NCBI GenBank assembly: GCA_026120185.1
Contig: JANUWF010002342.1
Coordinates: 4,097,001-4,161,000 of the forward strand
Direction: 5' to 3'
From: Voacanga thouarsii
Taxonomy: Eukaryota > Streptophyta > Magnoliopsida > Gentianales > Apocynaceae
DNA: 64,000 nucleotides
Position numbers and translations under genes: made by a program. Shown piece by piece: positions 23,984 through 35,604 of the stretch (positions are counted from its first letter, which is position 1; every line of letters starts with the position of its first letter). The notes under the pieces were generated by a model. It did no database searches and had not been told where the DNA came from. It saw nothing but the letters and a program-made list of their open reading frames with translations.

Positions 23984-24473
23984 TTTGTGCTTAATGCTTC
24001 TTGGGTTCAATTAGGGAAATAGAGATACCATTTAATTGGCTAAGGATATGAAATTTATAACTTGAGAGAGAATGAGTTTTTCATTTGTGACCTCCCTGGC
24101 TTTAGAATTGGAATTTAATGATCTTAAGTTTGGTCTGGTACTTGGCTAATTTTAGGGGATTCTTGACAACTACATATCTATACTTTATTTCTTATCCTTG
24201 ATTTTCTAATGGCCAGTCAAGTTTAGGGTTGTGTTAATTCTCTAGGTTTGCCTATTGTAGTTAGTTTATTCCATTTATTTGTTAGGCTAAACAATAGAAG
24301 AAGAGTAGTGGTACCTTTATCTTTTCCCCAACGAACTTCGATACTTGCCATTATACGCTATACTACACAATGTGTATACTTGCCCGGTTTGAGTGTGTTT
24401 GGCATTTTAATTTAAAATTTGATTTGTGTGTGTAATTGTTGGTAATATTTCCCACACTCAAAATCATACAACA
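23984..24473 (+). repeat. Element A 5' LTR, right part
   Basis: It aligns by eye with the last 490 bp of the 3' LTR (from TTTGTGCTTAAT to the end). It includes CAATTAGGGAAATAGAGATA and a CGCTATACTAC phrase, and ends CATACAACA. Confidence 0.9.
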
Positions 24474-24479
24474 AGTTTT

Positions 24480-24497
24480 TGGTGCCATTGCCTAGGA
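24480..24497 (+). promoter_or_regulatory. Primer-binding site of element A (mutated)
   Basis: TGGTGCCATTGCCTAGGA differs from element C's site TGGCGCCGTTGCCGGGGA at four bases and sits at the same distance from the LTR, so it is a decayed version of the same site. Confidence 0.8.
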
Positions 24498-25214
24498 ATA
24501 AGGATAATATAATGAAATTTTGAAATTTATTGATTTAACCATGTACAAAGTTGTAAATATTTCTAATCATTCTATGTAAATACTTGTATAAATTTATAAA
24601 GCACTAACTATTTTGTACGATGTTGTAGATTGTTTTACACTACAAGAAATCTACCAATTTGCCACGGGCAAATCCATGGCTAAATTGGAATTTGTCACGG
24701 ATTTGCGACGGAATTGGTCTGTGGCAAATACTTTCGTTGCTAATCATTTTTTGCGAGGGAACTTTTCTTCTGTGGCAATTTGTCACAGATTTGTCACGGA
24801 TTGTTCGAGTCAATAGCACCTCTCAGGGAGAAATATTGCGAGCGAACCGTGGCAAATCCATCGCAATCTACCACAGATTTGCCACGAAAATAATATGAAA
24901 ATAAGTTGTCCGTTTGCCATGAAAGCAATGTTAAACAAGCTGTCTGTGGCAAATCCATGGTAGATTAACAAGGATTTGCCACGGATACTTCATTTAAAAA
25001 TTTGTTTCATGGCAAATCCAAGACAATTTGTCACGAATTTGCCAAGGAAAGGTTATTTTTTCCGTAGTATATTGTCACAGATTATTAAAAATTAAAATTT
25101 TTTGAATTGTGGACCATAACCCTCTTCATGGACCAGCCACACTGGATCATGTCAGTGCACAGCCTTTCTCACGCACCAGCCACACCAGATCACAGCCCCT
25201 AAATTGTTAAAGAA

Positions 25215-25287
25215 TTGCGCAATGCAAGACTTGAACCCATGACCTTCGAAATGTGTATGTTATGTTTAGTCGCTGAGCTATGGCAAT
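25215..25287 (-). other. tRNA-like sequence (A and B boxes) inside the CACTA element
   Basis: On the minus strand an A box TAGCTCAGCGA (25280-25270) is followed 43 bases later by a B box GGTTCAAGTC (25237-25228). This is the spacing found in real tRNA genes. The would-be acceptor arms do not pair well and no clear anticodon arm was resolved. It is a tRNA pseudogene or the head of a tRNA-derived SINE. Confidence 0.4.
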
Positions 25288-25500
25288 TGTTGTGCTATCC
25301 TTTTTTTTTTTATTATTTTAAACAACTCTGACACAATCTTTGTGTACTTTTTTTTAAAAATAAAAGTATTATAGCAAAATATAATAATCATATTAAATTC
25401 AATATAAAACCATATTATTCAATATAAAAAAATATTTTGTATATTTATATAATTTTAAAATTTTAGATATTGCCAATTATACTATCTTTTTTATTAAATG

Positions 25501-25504
<4 letters not shown>

Positions 25505-25539
<35 letters not shown>
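25505..25539. repeat. (AC)n microsatellite
   Basis: About 17 perfect AC units inside the CACTA element. Confidence 0.95.
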
Positions 25540-25540
<1 letters not shown>

Positions 25541-25869
25541 TCATATACATAAATTTGAAGGTAATCAGATATAATTTGGTACGTAATCCCACAAAATATC
25601 GAAAATCTAAGGCATTTACAAATATAGATGCCTTTGAAAGTGAAACAATTATTTTTTGAACATAAATTTAGTGTTTTTTTAAATCCACTTATTTAAATTT
25701 AAAAAAAAATTAGAATTTTTTTAATCAAATTATTCTATTTTTAAATAAAAAAATTAAAATATTAAAATATTACATTCTATAATAAAAACATTAAAATACT
25801 AAAAAAAATTAAAAATTTTTTAATCAAAATGTATGGAATAAACACAAGTATAATAAAAATTAGAAGAAA

Positions 25870-27690
25870 AAAGAAGAAAATAAATCCATGGCAAATCCCT
25901 CGCAATTTGCTAGGGATTTGCCACGGACTAACACAATCCGTGGCAATTTGCCAAGGATTTGTCACGAAAAATAATTAATGAAATTTTCTTATTCTTTTTA
26001 TCACTATTTTGCCAACATATTTTTTTTTTTGTATATTCTAAATGGTAATATAGTTAATTGAACTGATATTTTCAATGGCTTTTGTTGTCATAAAAAAATT
26101 ATATCATATTTTTAATTTTTTTATTTTAATACACACATATATTTCGACACACAAAAATATTGCATTCTATTTCAAAATTTGCATTAATTTATTTTCAAGA
26201 ATAAATAAGTTAGAGATAAAAAAACAAAATGTTTATAAAACTTTTGACCATTTTAATCAAACTGTATGGAATAAAAATAAAAATAATAAAAATTAATGCA
26301 AACCAATATAATTAATAAATTAGAACAAAAAGAAAAAATTATGTGGCAAAACCGTGGCAATCTACCATGAAATTGCCATAGAATTAGTGGCAATTTTGTG
26401 ATTCCGCGGTCAATCCGTGGCAAATTGCCACAGAACACAAAATAAAATTTTAACCCTTTCCTTTTATCTCTACTTTGCGTAACATGCTTTTTTTATAAAC
26501 TCTCAATGATAATATAGTTCTTCACAATAACTTTCAGTGACTTTTACAGTCGAAATAAAAAAAAAATATATCGTTTTTTTAACATTTTTAATTTTAATAC
26601 AAATGTATATTTCGATACTAAAATATAATACATCTTATTTTCAATTCCATTTCAAGAATGAACGCATTAGAAAATAAATAAATTAAAATACTTACAAAAT
26701 ATTTTGTCGTTGTTATTTAAAAGGTATGGAACAAAAATTAATATAAACCAATATAATTAATAAATTAGAACAAAAAAAGAAAAAAAGTTTCATGGCAAAT
26801 CCGTGGCAATCTGCCACGGAATTGCCACAGATTTACCACAAAACACAAAAAAAATTTAACCTTTTCTTTTTATCACTACTTTGCGTAACATACTTTTTTT
26901 ATACTCTCAATGATAATATTATTCTTCACAACAAATTTCAATATCTTTTACAATTGAAATAAAATAAAATTATATCATTTCTTTAAAATTTTTAATTTTA
27001 ATACAAACATATATTTCGATACTAAAAAATAATACATTTTATCTTTAATTCCATTTCAAGAATGAATGCATTAGAAAATAAATATATCAAGATCCATTGT
27101 TATTATTTAAAAGGTATGAAACAAAAATTAATACAATCTAATATAATTAATAAATTAGAACAAAAAAGCGAAAAAAAATTCCGTGGTAATTGTCGACAGA
27201 ATTAGTGGCAATTTTGTGATTCCGTGGCAAATCCGTGGCAAAAAGCCACGAATTTGCCACGGAACACACAATAAAAATTTAACCATTTCTTTTTATCTCT
27301 ACTTTGCATAACATACCTTTTTGTATACTCTCAATGATAATATAGTTCTTCACAACAATTTTCAATGGCTTTTACAGTCGAAATAAAATAAAATTATATC
27401 ATTTTTAAAAATTTTTAATTTTAATACAAACATATATTTCGATACTAAAAAATAATACATGTTAGTTTCAATTTCATTTCAAGAATGAATGCATTAAAAA
27501 ATAAATAAATCAAAATACTTACAAAATATTTTGTCATTGTTATTTAAAAGGTATAGAACAAAAATTAATACAAATCAATATAATTAATAAATTAGAAAAA
27601 AAAGGAAAAAATTCATGGCAATCTGCTACGGAATTGCCATAGAATAAGTGACAATTTTGTGATTCTGTGGCAAATTTGTAGCTAATGTTT
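25870..27690. repeat. Internal tandem repeats of about 390-450 bp in the CACTA element
   Basis: A unit that starts with a TGGCAAATCCGTGG-type cluster and continues through TATATTTCGATAC, CATTTCAAGAATGAA and TTAATAAATTAGAACAAAA recurs. The cluster lies near 25890, 26341, 26791, 27181 and 27613. The subterminal-type motif is thus repeated through the body of the element and not only at its ends. Confidence 0.75.
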
Positions 27691-27967
27691 GGCATAATTT
27701 TGCCACGAAAAATTTTCCATCGCAAATCGGTAGCTAATGTTTGGCATAATTTTTTGGCACCTTTTTTTGCTACCGATTTGCAATGGAATATATTTTCATC
27801 GCTACTTGCTACTATTTCCATCACAATTCCATGGCAAATAGCCATGGATTTGCTATGGTATCTTTTCCCTCGCAAGTTGTTTGTGTTTTGTTGTTCCGTG
27901 ACAAAATCCATCGCTGATTGTCACAGAAAATTTTCCGTGGCAAATTCACAGTTTTCTTATAGTGTTA

Positions 27968-28399
27968 ATTTGTTATTTCTTTGAGATAAATAAATTTTAC
28001 AGTGTCTTTGATTTTGTATCATTGTACTTTATAGTATTTTTCTTTTTGGTATTTTTGTTTGTGTTTTGGGGCAATTTTTTACATATATTGGATTTTATTA
28101 ATTTAGTTTTGTTCTTGTAATTAGTCTTGTTATAGTGGTTTGTTGTTGTTGTTGTTGTTGGATATTTTTGGTATTTTATTGTTGTATTAGTGTTTGTAGG
28201 ATGGAATTGGTGTTGTAGTGGCTACTAATTAACGAGACCTTATTGTATGATTTTTGCTTTGAGGATTAGAGTGTTATTGTAATAGTAGTGATTATTTTGG
28301 GGGTTTGGTTGATTTTGTATTTTTGGTGGAGAAGTTATTGTTGTTGTTGTGGAATCTTTCTTTTAGCCTTGTGATGGTTTTATTTGTTAGTTGTTGTTG

Positions 28400-28460
<61 letters not shown>

Positions 28461-30492
28461 GGAGGTTGAATCTTTGATTGCAGTAGTAGTGAATAAGTTT
28501 TGAAGATTGTTGATTTAGATAATTGATGTTGTATTTTGATAGCTTCTTGATTTTTGTTTGGAGAGCTGGTTAACTTTTTGATACCTTTGGTTTAATAACT
28601 CTTGAAGTTTGGATTTATTTGTTGCTTGTTTGGAACATGCTATAGCAATTTTGGAAGGTGTAGTATTCACGGATTGGTGGTTATTGTTGTGGAAATCTTT
28701 TGAAGCTAATCCCCTCAATAAGTCCATTAAATCCTTGATCATTTATTTTTCTTTAAAGTGTATAGTGTTCATATTCCTTTTATGTATCCCTAGTGTGTTG
28801 AAGTAGTGTAACTCTTGGCCCTAACATATGTCTTACTTTTGCTTATATTAGTTGGTTTTGTTGTGGTTTGGGCATGGTAGTTATTTGTGTTCTTTGATTT
28901 GGTTAACTATGATAACTTTTTATATCATTGATATTTCTTATATTTTTATGTTGATTTCTTTGTATACTATATCTTTCTTGATCTTGTTGATTGTATCTTT
29001 ATTGCTATTTCTTTGGCTTGTGTACTATTGTATTTGTCGTTTTTATTTTGCAGTTACAGAACAGACACGGCGCCGTGTGGTTCATATGAAATGGCATCGG
29101 GTATTTAGAATACATAACTACTATAGATATATTGAGCATACACAACACTGTCTATTACAACTTAACTGGCGCCAAGTGGTACAAAGCAACTATGATTTCA
29201 ATGAGCCACAAGATACCCGAGAAGTATTGCTTACCTTTTTTCTCCCTATTTTGTTATTTTGTATCATGTGAATGTGTTTGTATCATATATTTTGGACAAT
29301 AAGAATATTGTCCCATTTAAGTGTGGGGCAGAGGTTAAGATGATGTGTAATTTTTCCTTTACAAATTTTTATTGATTATTTTGGAAAATTTCTTATTGTT
29401 AGTCCAAACTAAAATTTTTGTTTTTTATATTTGAGCTAAATTTTTTTGGATTTTTCGCACTATTGGGTTAGTTTTCACAACTTTTTGATTTATGTGTTAA
29501 TAGGTATTAGTTTGGTGAGCTATTATTTATCTTTTTGCTTGAGAATTTTACTTAAGACTTTTCTAGGAATGTTGGTTTTATGTAAACTTATATATTAGGT
29601 ATGACATAGGCTAAGTACGTGCTTGAGGAGTGAAGTTAACCTTGTTTATGTCTTTGAAAATATTGTGAAGCCTGATTCTTTGAGAATAGATGGAAACTTT
29701 GTGATGAAATATAAAATGTGGATCATTACCTTATCTCTAATTTTGTGGTAATTTCTATTCATTCATTCATTTATTTATTTCGTATGTTATAATATACACA
29801 CTTCCATTTGTTTATTGTATTTTTTCAATATAAAGGCAAATAGGAGCAAAAGGTAGATTGCTCAATGCATCTACTGAAGTGAGGAGAAAAAAGCTCTAGG
29901 AATGCAAAAAGTATGCCTTATGACGAAAAACAACGTGCGATAAAAAAAATCGCAAAGGATGCAAAAAGAGCAAACAAGTCAAAATCATTACAAATACATT
30001 CCTTTTGTAGAAAAATAATGAAAAACAAGAGGCTCCTACTTTGTTATTCCAAGTTGAATTATATTGTTGTAATGTTGTATCAAAGTGTAGTGTATACTTG
30101 TGATGCTTGTACTTTTTTTTTTTGTAAGCCACGAAGCTTGAATTAGCCAATTGATCCTATCTTATATTACTCACATTGTTCATATTCTTGGCTCAAGAAA
30201 TAGAATGAATCACATATATTTGATATAAACTTACTTAATTCAACTTTGATATTCTTAGTTGTGTCTAACTAATATACAGGTATATAAGGGATTAACTTGG
30301 ATAGATAAGTGTTGGGATGAATTCTAAAGTAGAGGATAAAATATATCTCTACCATTTTAGCCTTATTACATATATGCTGAGTTGTTCTTGATTATTATCC
30401 TAATATGCTATGTTTATAGTAACTTGTATTATCTGTAAACTAGTGAATGTTTTGTAAATAATTGTGATTTACTTGAGGACAAGTAAAAACTT
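27968..30492 (+). other. Element A internal region, no gag or pol recognised
   Basis: T-rich DNA with GTT runs and a (TA)n tract (28403-28457). An open frame at 28852-29271 (139 codons) has a very hydrophobic first half, then VTEQTRRRVVHMKWHRVF. I do not recognise it. The boundary between the two halves is TTTTGCAG followed by less AT-rich DNA with the palindrome ACGGCGCCGT (about 29068-29077), so it could be an intron end. Near 29320 a polypurine-like AAGTGTGGGG follows GGACAATAAG, as in the 3' parts of Athila-type elements. Confidence 0.55.
28403..28457. repeat. (TA)n microsatellite
   Basis: About 27 TA units, preceded by GTTGTTGTT. Confidence 0.95.
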
Positions 30493-30505
30493 AAGTGTGG
30501 GGGAG
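30493..30505 (+). promoter_or_regulatory. Polypurine tract of element A
   Basis: AAGTGTGGGGGAG lies directly before the 3' LTR start TGATGAGTGG. Confidence 0.85.
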
Positions 30506-31956
30506 TGATGAGTGGTCATCATGCACATATTTTCTATATTAATCATACTATAGTTGATGTAAAATTTGACTTAAATGACCACTTATCCCTATACTTCCAT
30601 ACTATTTTGTGTAGGAGTCACGAAATAAAGGTTTGGTGAAGAATAAGGCTGAAAAAGAATATAAAAGAATGTAGAAGAAGACCAATGGCACCATACATAC
30701 CATACTCCCCATTGTTGTGCAGTTTCAAAGTTTAGAAATATCAAACATTCTGGGATTCAACAGTGGCATACAGAACATAGTAGATACCTCTGTGTAGGAT
30801 TTCAACACATAAGAAAATCAAGTCTGATGACATCGTTTTAAGCTAAAAACTAACACATGGAATCATGCACAGTGACGTGCAGATCAACTCCAACGGCACC
30901 GTATAACGTCGCAGATTAGATCTATGGTTCTATTCAAGCGCAATTTTTAGTGTTCATATGGCCCTATAAATAGAACAAGATGAGTCCATTGTGGGCGACC
31001 AACTCTAGGAAAAATCACCCACACACACAAGAGGAGATTGAAAGTGAAGAATGGAAGGTTTCTCAAGGAAGGCTTGGAAAAGATGAAGAAACAATCGTCT
31101 ATGTGTTTTTATCTTTCTCTTTTCTTTGTTTTTGAATGTATTGAAATGCTTTAATTATTCTTGAAGGGTTGAACCCTAATTAGTTCATGTATTAAATCTA
31201 TTCTTAATATGTTGGATTTCAATTTCTATTGAATAATTACTTGATTTTGTTGTGTTAGATTTATTGTTTGGGTTATTCTCTTCTAATAAATTCGAGAGTT
31301 GGGGTTAGGAGTTGGGTTCCAATAAATTGGGTTCAATATTTATTTTTCCCTTGATGAACTTAAGAAAGGATTTGGGAGATTAGAACTTGGTAATCATTAG
31401 GAATTTAATATCACCAAGAGATAGGAGTATTGAGTTCTTCCAAATAATTGAGGGTTTGTGCTTAATCTTCTTGAATTCAATTAGGGAGGTAGAGATACTC
31501 TTTAATTGGCTAAGAATAGGAAATTCATAACTCGAAAGAGAGTGGGTTTTGCATTTGGGACCTCTCCAGCTTTAGAATTGGAATTTAACGATCTTGAGTT
31601 TAGTTTGGTACTTCGCTAATTTTGGGGGATTCTTGACAAGTTTATGTCTTATACTCTATTTCTTGTCATTGATTTTCTAATAGCCAATCAAGTGTGGGGT
31701 TGTGTTGATTCTCTAGGTTTGCCCATTGTAGTTCATTTTTTCTATTTATTTGTTAGGCTAAACAATAAAAGAAGAGTGAGTAGTGGTAACTTTATCCCTT
31801 CCCCGAGGATCTTCGATGTTTTCCATTATACGCCATACTATGCGATAGATATATTTGTCCAATTGTGCAGTTTAAGTGTGTTTAGCATTTTAATTTAAAA
31901 CTTGATTTTTGTGTGACATTATTGGTAATATTTTCCATACTCAAAATTGCACAATA
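30506..31956 (+). repeat. Element A 3' LTR (1451 bp)
   Basis: It starts TGATGAGTGGTCATCATGC, has TATAAATAG at 30965-30973 and a degenerate CTTGTCTAYGAGT at about 31094-31106, and ends GCACAATA where the 5' LTR ends CATACAACA. TTCAC follows. This is the uninterrupted copy and shows where the 5' copy was split. Confidence 0.92.
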
Positions 31957-31978
31957 TTCACAACCTTTATATAGCATA

Positions 31979-33321
31979 TGACCACGACATATTTTGGGAA
32001 AACCACTAGCACAAAACGGTAGTTATAAGACAAGTGGGACTCACTTTGTGTACTAGTATGATGTATTAATATATCACTATTAGACATTTTCAAAGTCCTT
32101 AGTATGGATATACCTACATTAAAGATTATCCCACATTTTACTTAGTAATTATGGTCCACAATCAACATATATTACTTACAACATATATTCATAAAGAATT
32201 ACAAATTTGCTAACTTCTTTTATTTCTTATAAGAAATGGAAATGTATTACTTGAACTAATCCAAGTCCTTATATCCATTTCTTATCCCTTTATCCAACAT
32301 ATATCCAATTACTTTACATATTCTTTTAACTTTTCATCCATCCATTAAAGTCAATGGAAGCAATACATGAATTCGTTTTTCTTAAGAAAATTCTAGCATT
32401 TCTTCTATCTTTGCACACTTTTTTTATTTTCATCACAACTTTTGATTCACAAGTTCAAATAACCTCAAACTAGTTTCTAAAATATCTCCAAGACATTCCT
32501 TTATAATTTTCAGTTCATAAAATACCAATTCCCTTCTTTATTTTGTTTAGTTCTAGTTACAAAGTTCTACGATCCTGATCGCATCACAGTTTTGGCAAGG
32601 TTTGATATTTTTATTACAACTTTCTATTCACAACTCTAAATTATGTCACATTGGTCCCAAAATGTTCCTAGCATAATTAGTTACAAAATCACAAGCTCAA
32701 TGTAACCAACTCTAAAACCGTTGCAGATTTACTACAAGCAAATTATTTCTATTTTCCCGTATATATGTATTTCTTTCTTGCAAAATATTATCTTTCCTTG
32801 TTCCATTCTTCTTTTAGCAATTAATTATCCATCCATTTACTCAGTCCTCCATTATAACATCATCAAAGTACCTTAATTTCAGACATGAAAGAACTGAAAC
32901 TAGCATGGTTTATACCCAACAAGATTTACAGCCATGAATAAATCATATTAATGCTTTAATTCTCTACAATCATAACTTATTTCTTCTATTTCTTCTCTTG
33001 TTCATTTTTCTCCCACAAATACAGCCATGATCAATCCATCATAACTCCTTCAAAACATCTCCAAACATCACAAAAATCGCATAAAAACAATCCCCAAAGC
33101 AATCGGCACAAAGCTTGAACAAAATTTCATTCTGATAATAAATCTTCATAATTCACAATAGCTATTTCATGCTATTTTCCATGAAAGAATCATATCATAA
33201 TGATCACCATAAACTATAGAATAACTTTAATTCTTAGAGGAAGATGTTTTACCTTGTGAATGGTGAAATCTTTGCTCAAAAATGCCCAAGCTTTCTTCCT
33301 CTCCTTCCTTCTCCACCTCAC

Positions 33322-33382
<61 letters not shown>

Positions 33383-34190
33383 TCTTTCTTTCTCTTCCTT
33401 TCCTTTTTCTTTCTTGGCCAGCTATTTTTGTGGCCTTCCATCACCATACTTCTCATTTTCTTGTTTAATTCCACCATGTGCTATAATTAGGTGTCACGAG
33501 AAGTGATGACTAAGCTTAACTTAATTAATGTTGGGTAGTGACTAAGCATAGCTAATTAATGATAGTGCCTTGTAATCCACACAATCAACCACCTTAAGCC
33601 ACATGTTTTCCCTTAACCAATCATCTTAAGCAACCAAATTCCTATGTAACCATTCATCTTATACCTGTTGGTCTTTATGTAATCAATCTTCCTAGGCCAC
33701 ATAGCTTTTACTCAACCAATTACCCTAAAGCACATAACATTTTAATCAAAATTCACTTTAAATTCTGTGGAATGGGGTTTAATTAAATTAAGTCTAACCT
33801 CTCTTCTTCTTCACACTTCATGGGTTTCTCAACTTTAACCCATACATTTCCTCAACTCTATTTAATTAAATCCACATTAACCATGGTTAACCATAATTCC
33901 CAAAAATAGCCACAGTTAATGTTACTATTCAGCCCAATCGAAAAAATATTTTATTTTACCATTGCAATCGACACATTATATTGTGCATTTTGGTGTCTCT
34001 TGAAATTTCCAAATTCTTTCTCAAGTTTTCTTAATTCGCGATTGAAAATTCCTCTGACGCCCTTTAAAATTTTTATCACACCAAAATGTTCATCTCATTA
34101 AACTGATCCATTCTTCTTCTAAATCTTTATACAAATACTCATTCTATACAAGTAGTCACCAATTAAAATACATAAGGATGTGATGTTACA
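31979..34190 (-). repeat. Putative chromovirus-type LTR J (minus strand)
   Basis: On the minus strand it starts TGTAACATCACATCC at 34190, like Tekay/Del-type LTRs, which begin TGTAAC or TGTGAC. It passes through a GA repeat and a leader-like CAAGGTAAAACATC near 33250. A possible end GTCGTGGTCA lies at 31979. No target duplication was found at these borders (GCATA left, TAACT right). The true end may lie farther on, past element A, in 9222-9800. The class is inferred from style only. Confidence 0.35.
33326..33379. repeat. (CT)n microsatellite
   Basis: About 26 CT units. All three plus-strand frames stay open through it, giving Ser/Leu-run ORFs that are not genes. Confidence 0.95.
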
Positions 34191-34239
34191 TAACTACTAT
34201 CTGAATGTCCAAATTGCAAATGTTAATGACCTGGTGTAA

Positions 34240-34945
34240 GGAATTTAAGTGGTTAAACATGAAACGGTTGATGTGTTTAACAACAAGTTGAAAGACATTG
34301 CAAATCAAGCTTTTCATCTTGGAAAGTAATATTTTGAAGAAAATCCAATTCAAAAAACCTAAAGATCTTTACCACTAAGATTTCAAGCTAAAGTTGCAGC
34401 AATTGAAAAATATTGGGAGGTATTTTGCATGTGACTAGATGAATTGATGTGTTTTTTGCAAACATTTGAGATGAGTTTTCAGTTGCAATCACAATCAAAG
34501 GGTAGAGAAAAAAATGTTACTTTGAAACTTAAAGAGGACTACTGAGAACAAAGATTCAAAGATGAAATTGGTTTATTGACAAGAAGGTCCAACAAAATGC
34601 TAAGGAGGCATAAGCAGACAAATAAGACCTTTGGCAAATCATTCAACAACAAATTCGAGGTTCAACAGAAGGTTAACATGGAGCAAAAAAAAAACTGATA
34701 GACAACAAGATTGTATAAAAAAGGACTAAAATATCATGAATGTGGTGGTATCAGACACATTCGCATTGATTGTGGAAATATGAAGAAAAAGATGAAAAAT
34801 AGGTCTTGCAATACTATCTTGAGCAATGGTGATAATAACACACTAGATTATCTTGTTGAGTTTAGTTTTGATAGTGATGATGATTTTGGCCAATCAAGCA
34901 ATATTGCATTAAATGATGTGATTGAGAAGGATTTAATTCCATAGA
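34240..34945 (+). pseudogene. Element F gag remnant
   Basis: Broken frames give ETVDVFNNKLKDIANQAFHL, SLPLRFQAKVAAIEKYW and LDELMCFLQTFEM. These match the copia gag domain as it occurs in Sireviruses. The zinc knuckle (34730-34773) reads YHECGGIRHIRIDC, so its first Cys has become Tyr. An acidic segment EFSFDSDDDFGQ follows. Several stops interrupt it. Confidence 0.78.
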
Positions 34946-35604
34946 TAGAGACACTAGTAGAAACAGTAGAAGACCATGTAAATGAATCTGAAAACGATGA
35001 GAAAATATCACTTGAAACACTTCTGCAGGAATATTAGTTAATTTGCTCAAAATAGCTTAAAGATGTGAAGCAAATTAAAGTGTTGAAGAAACAAATTAAA
35101 GGACTTCAAAAATTGCTAAGCTTTCAACAATGAATGATTGAACTATTTGAACTAAAAGTTCAACAAGATGAATTAGTGGTCGTGGCAAACCAATCAACTA
35201 TTGGCAGAAGCTGAATTAGCCATAAAAAGGTTGAATACTAGAAAAGTAAAGCTAGATGAAGTTCTCTCATTTGGAATATTCCCACTTGATAAAACTAAAT
35301 TAGGTTTTGATGAGTCTAAAAAATCTATTGTTAGATATCTTAAGAATCAGACAGTTGCAAATAAAAAAGGGTAAATAAGAAAATTCAAGCAAAACCCTAT
35401 GAAACCACCGATTTATTGTGATTATAGTTCTCTTGCAGTCATAGATGGAAGAATTGTTAAAGGAGATTTAAAGACCTCCAACATAGTTGAAGGTCTATTA
35501 AACCTGAGTTTGACAAAGGAAAAAATTCTTTGAAAATGTGAAACACATATAGATAAAAATGGCTAACATCAAAGCACATAGTGTTCACATATCTTTAAAA
35601 GCTA

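Larger units (their letters stand above)
24638..27964. mobile_element. Non-autonomous CACTA (En/Spm-type) DNA transposon, 3327 bp
   Basis: Both ends match the CACTA terminal repeat: CACTACAAGAAATCTACC at the left, and the reverse complement of the right end reads CACTATAAGAAAACTGTG. A 3-bp target duplication TTA flanks it (24635-24637, 27965-27967), as the superfamily requires. Many direct and inverted copies of TTTGCCACGG and CCGTGGCAAA crowd both ends, as transposase-binding subterminal repeats do. There is no transposase ORF; reading frames near the ends are only translations of those repeats. It sits in the internal region of element A. Confidence 0.92.
9801..31956 (+). mobile_element. 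Element A: LARD-like non-autonomous Ty3/gypsy element, host of the nest
   Basis: Two LTRs beginning TGATGAGTG flank the region, and the target duplication TTCAC is perfect (9796-9800 and 31957-31961). The 5' LTR is split by insertions. Its two parts (9801-10761 and 23984-24473) add to 1451 bp, exactly the length of the 3' LTR (30506-31956). A primer-binding site follows the 5' LTR and a polypurine tract precedes the 3' LTR. After removing nested elements, the internal domain is about 2.7 kb with no recognisable gag or pol, so it is a LARD-like derivative of an Athila/Tat-type gypsy lineage. The lineage is inferred from the primer-binding site and LTR style. Confidence 0.85.

Noticed and set aside
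24613..24898. Plus-strand ORFs of 67 and 79 codons
   Set aside because: Translations of the CACTA terminal and subterminal repeats; no transposase motif.
28852..29050. Possible membrane protein from the first half of the 139-codon ORF
   Set aside because: The hydrophobic run is what any T-rich strand encodes; kept only as an unassigned open frame in element A.
33244..33506. Three overlapping plus-strand ORFs in all frames
   Set aside because: They exist only because a (CT)n microsatellite has no stops; no protein-like sequence outside it.
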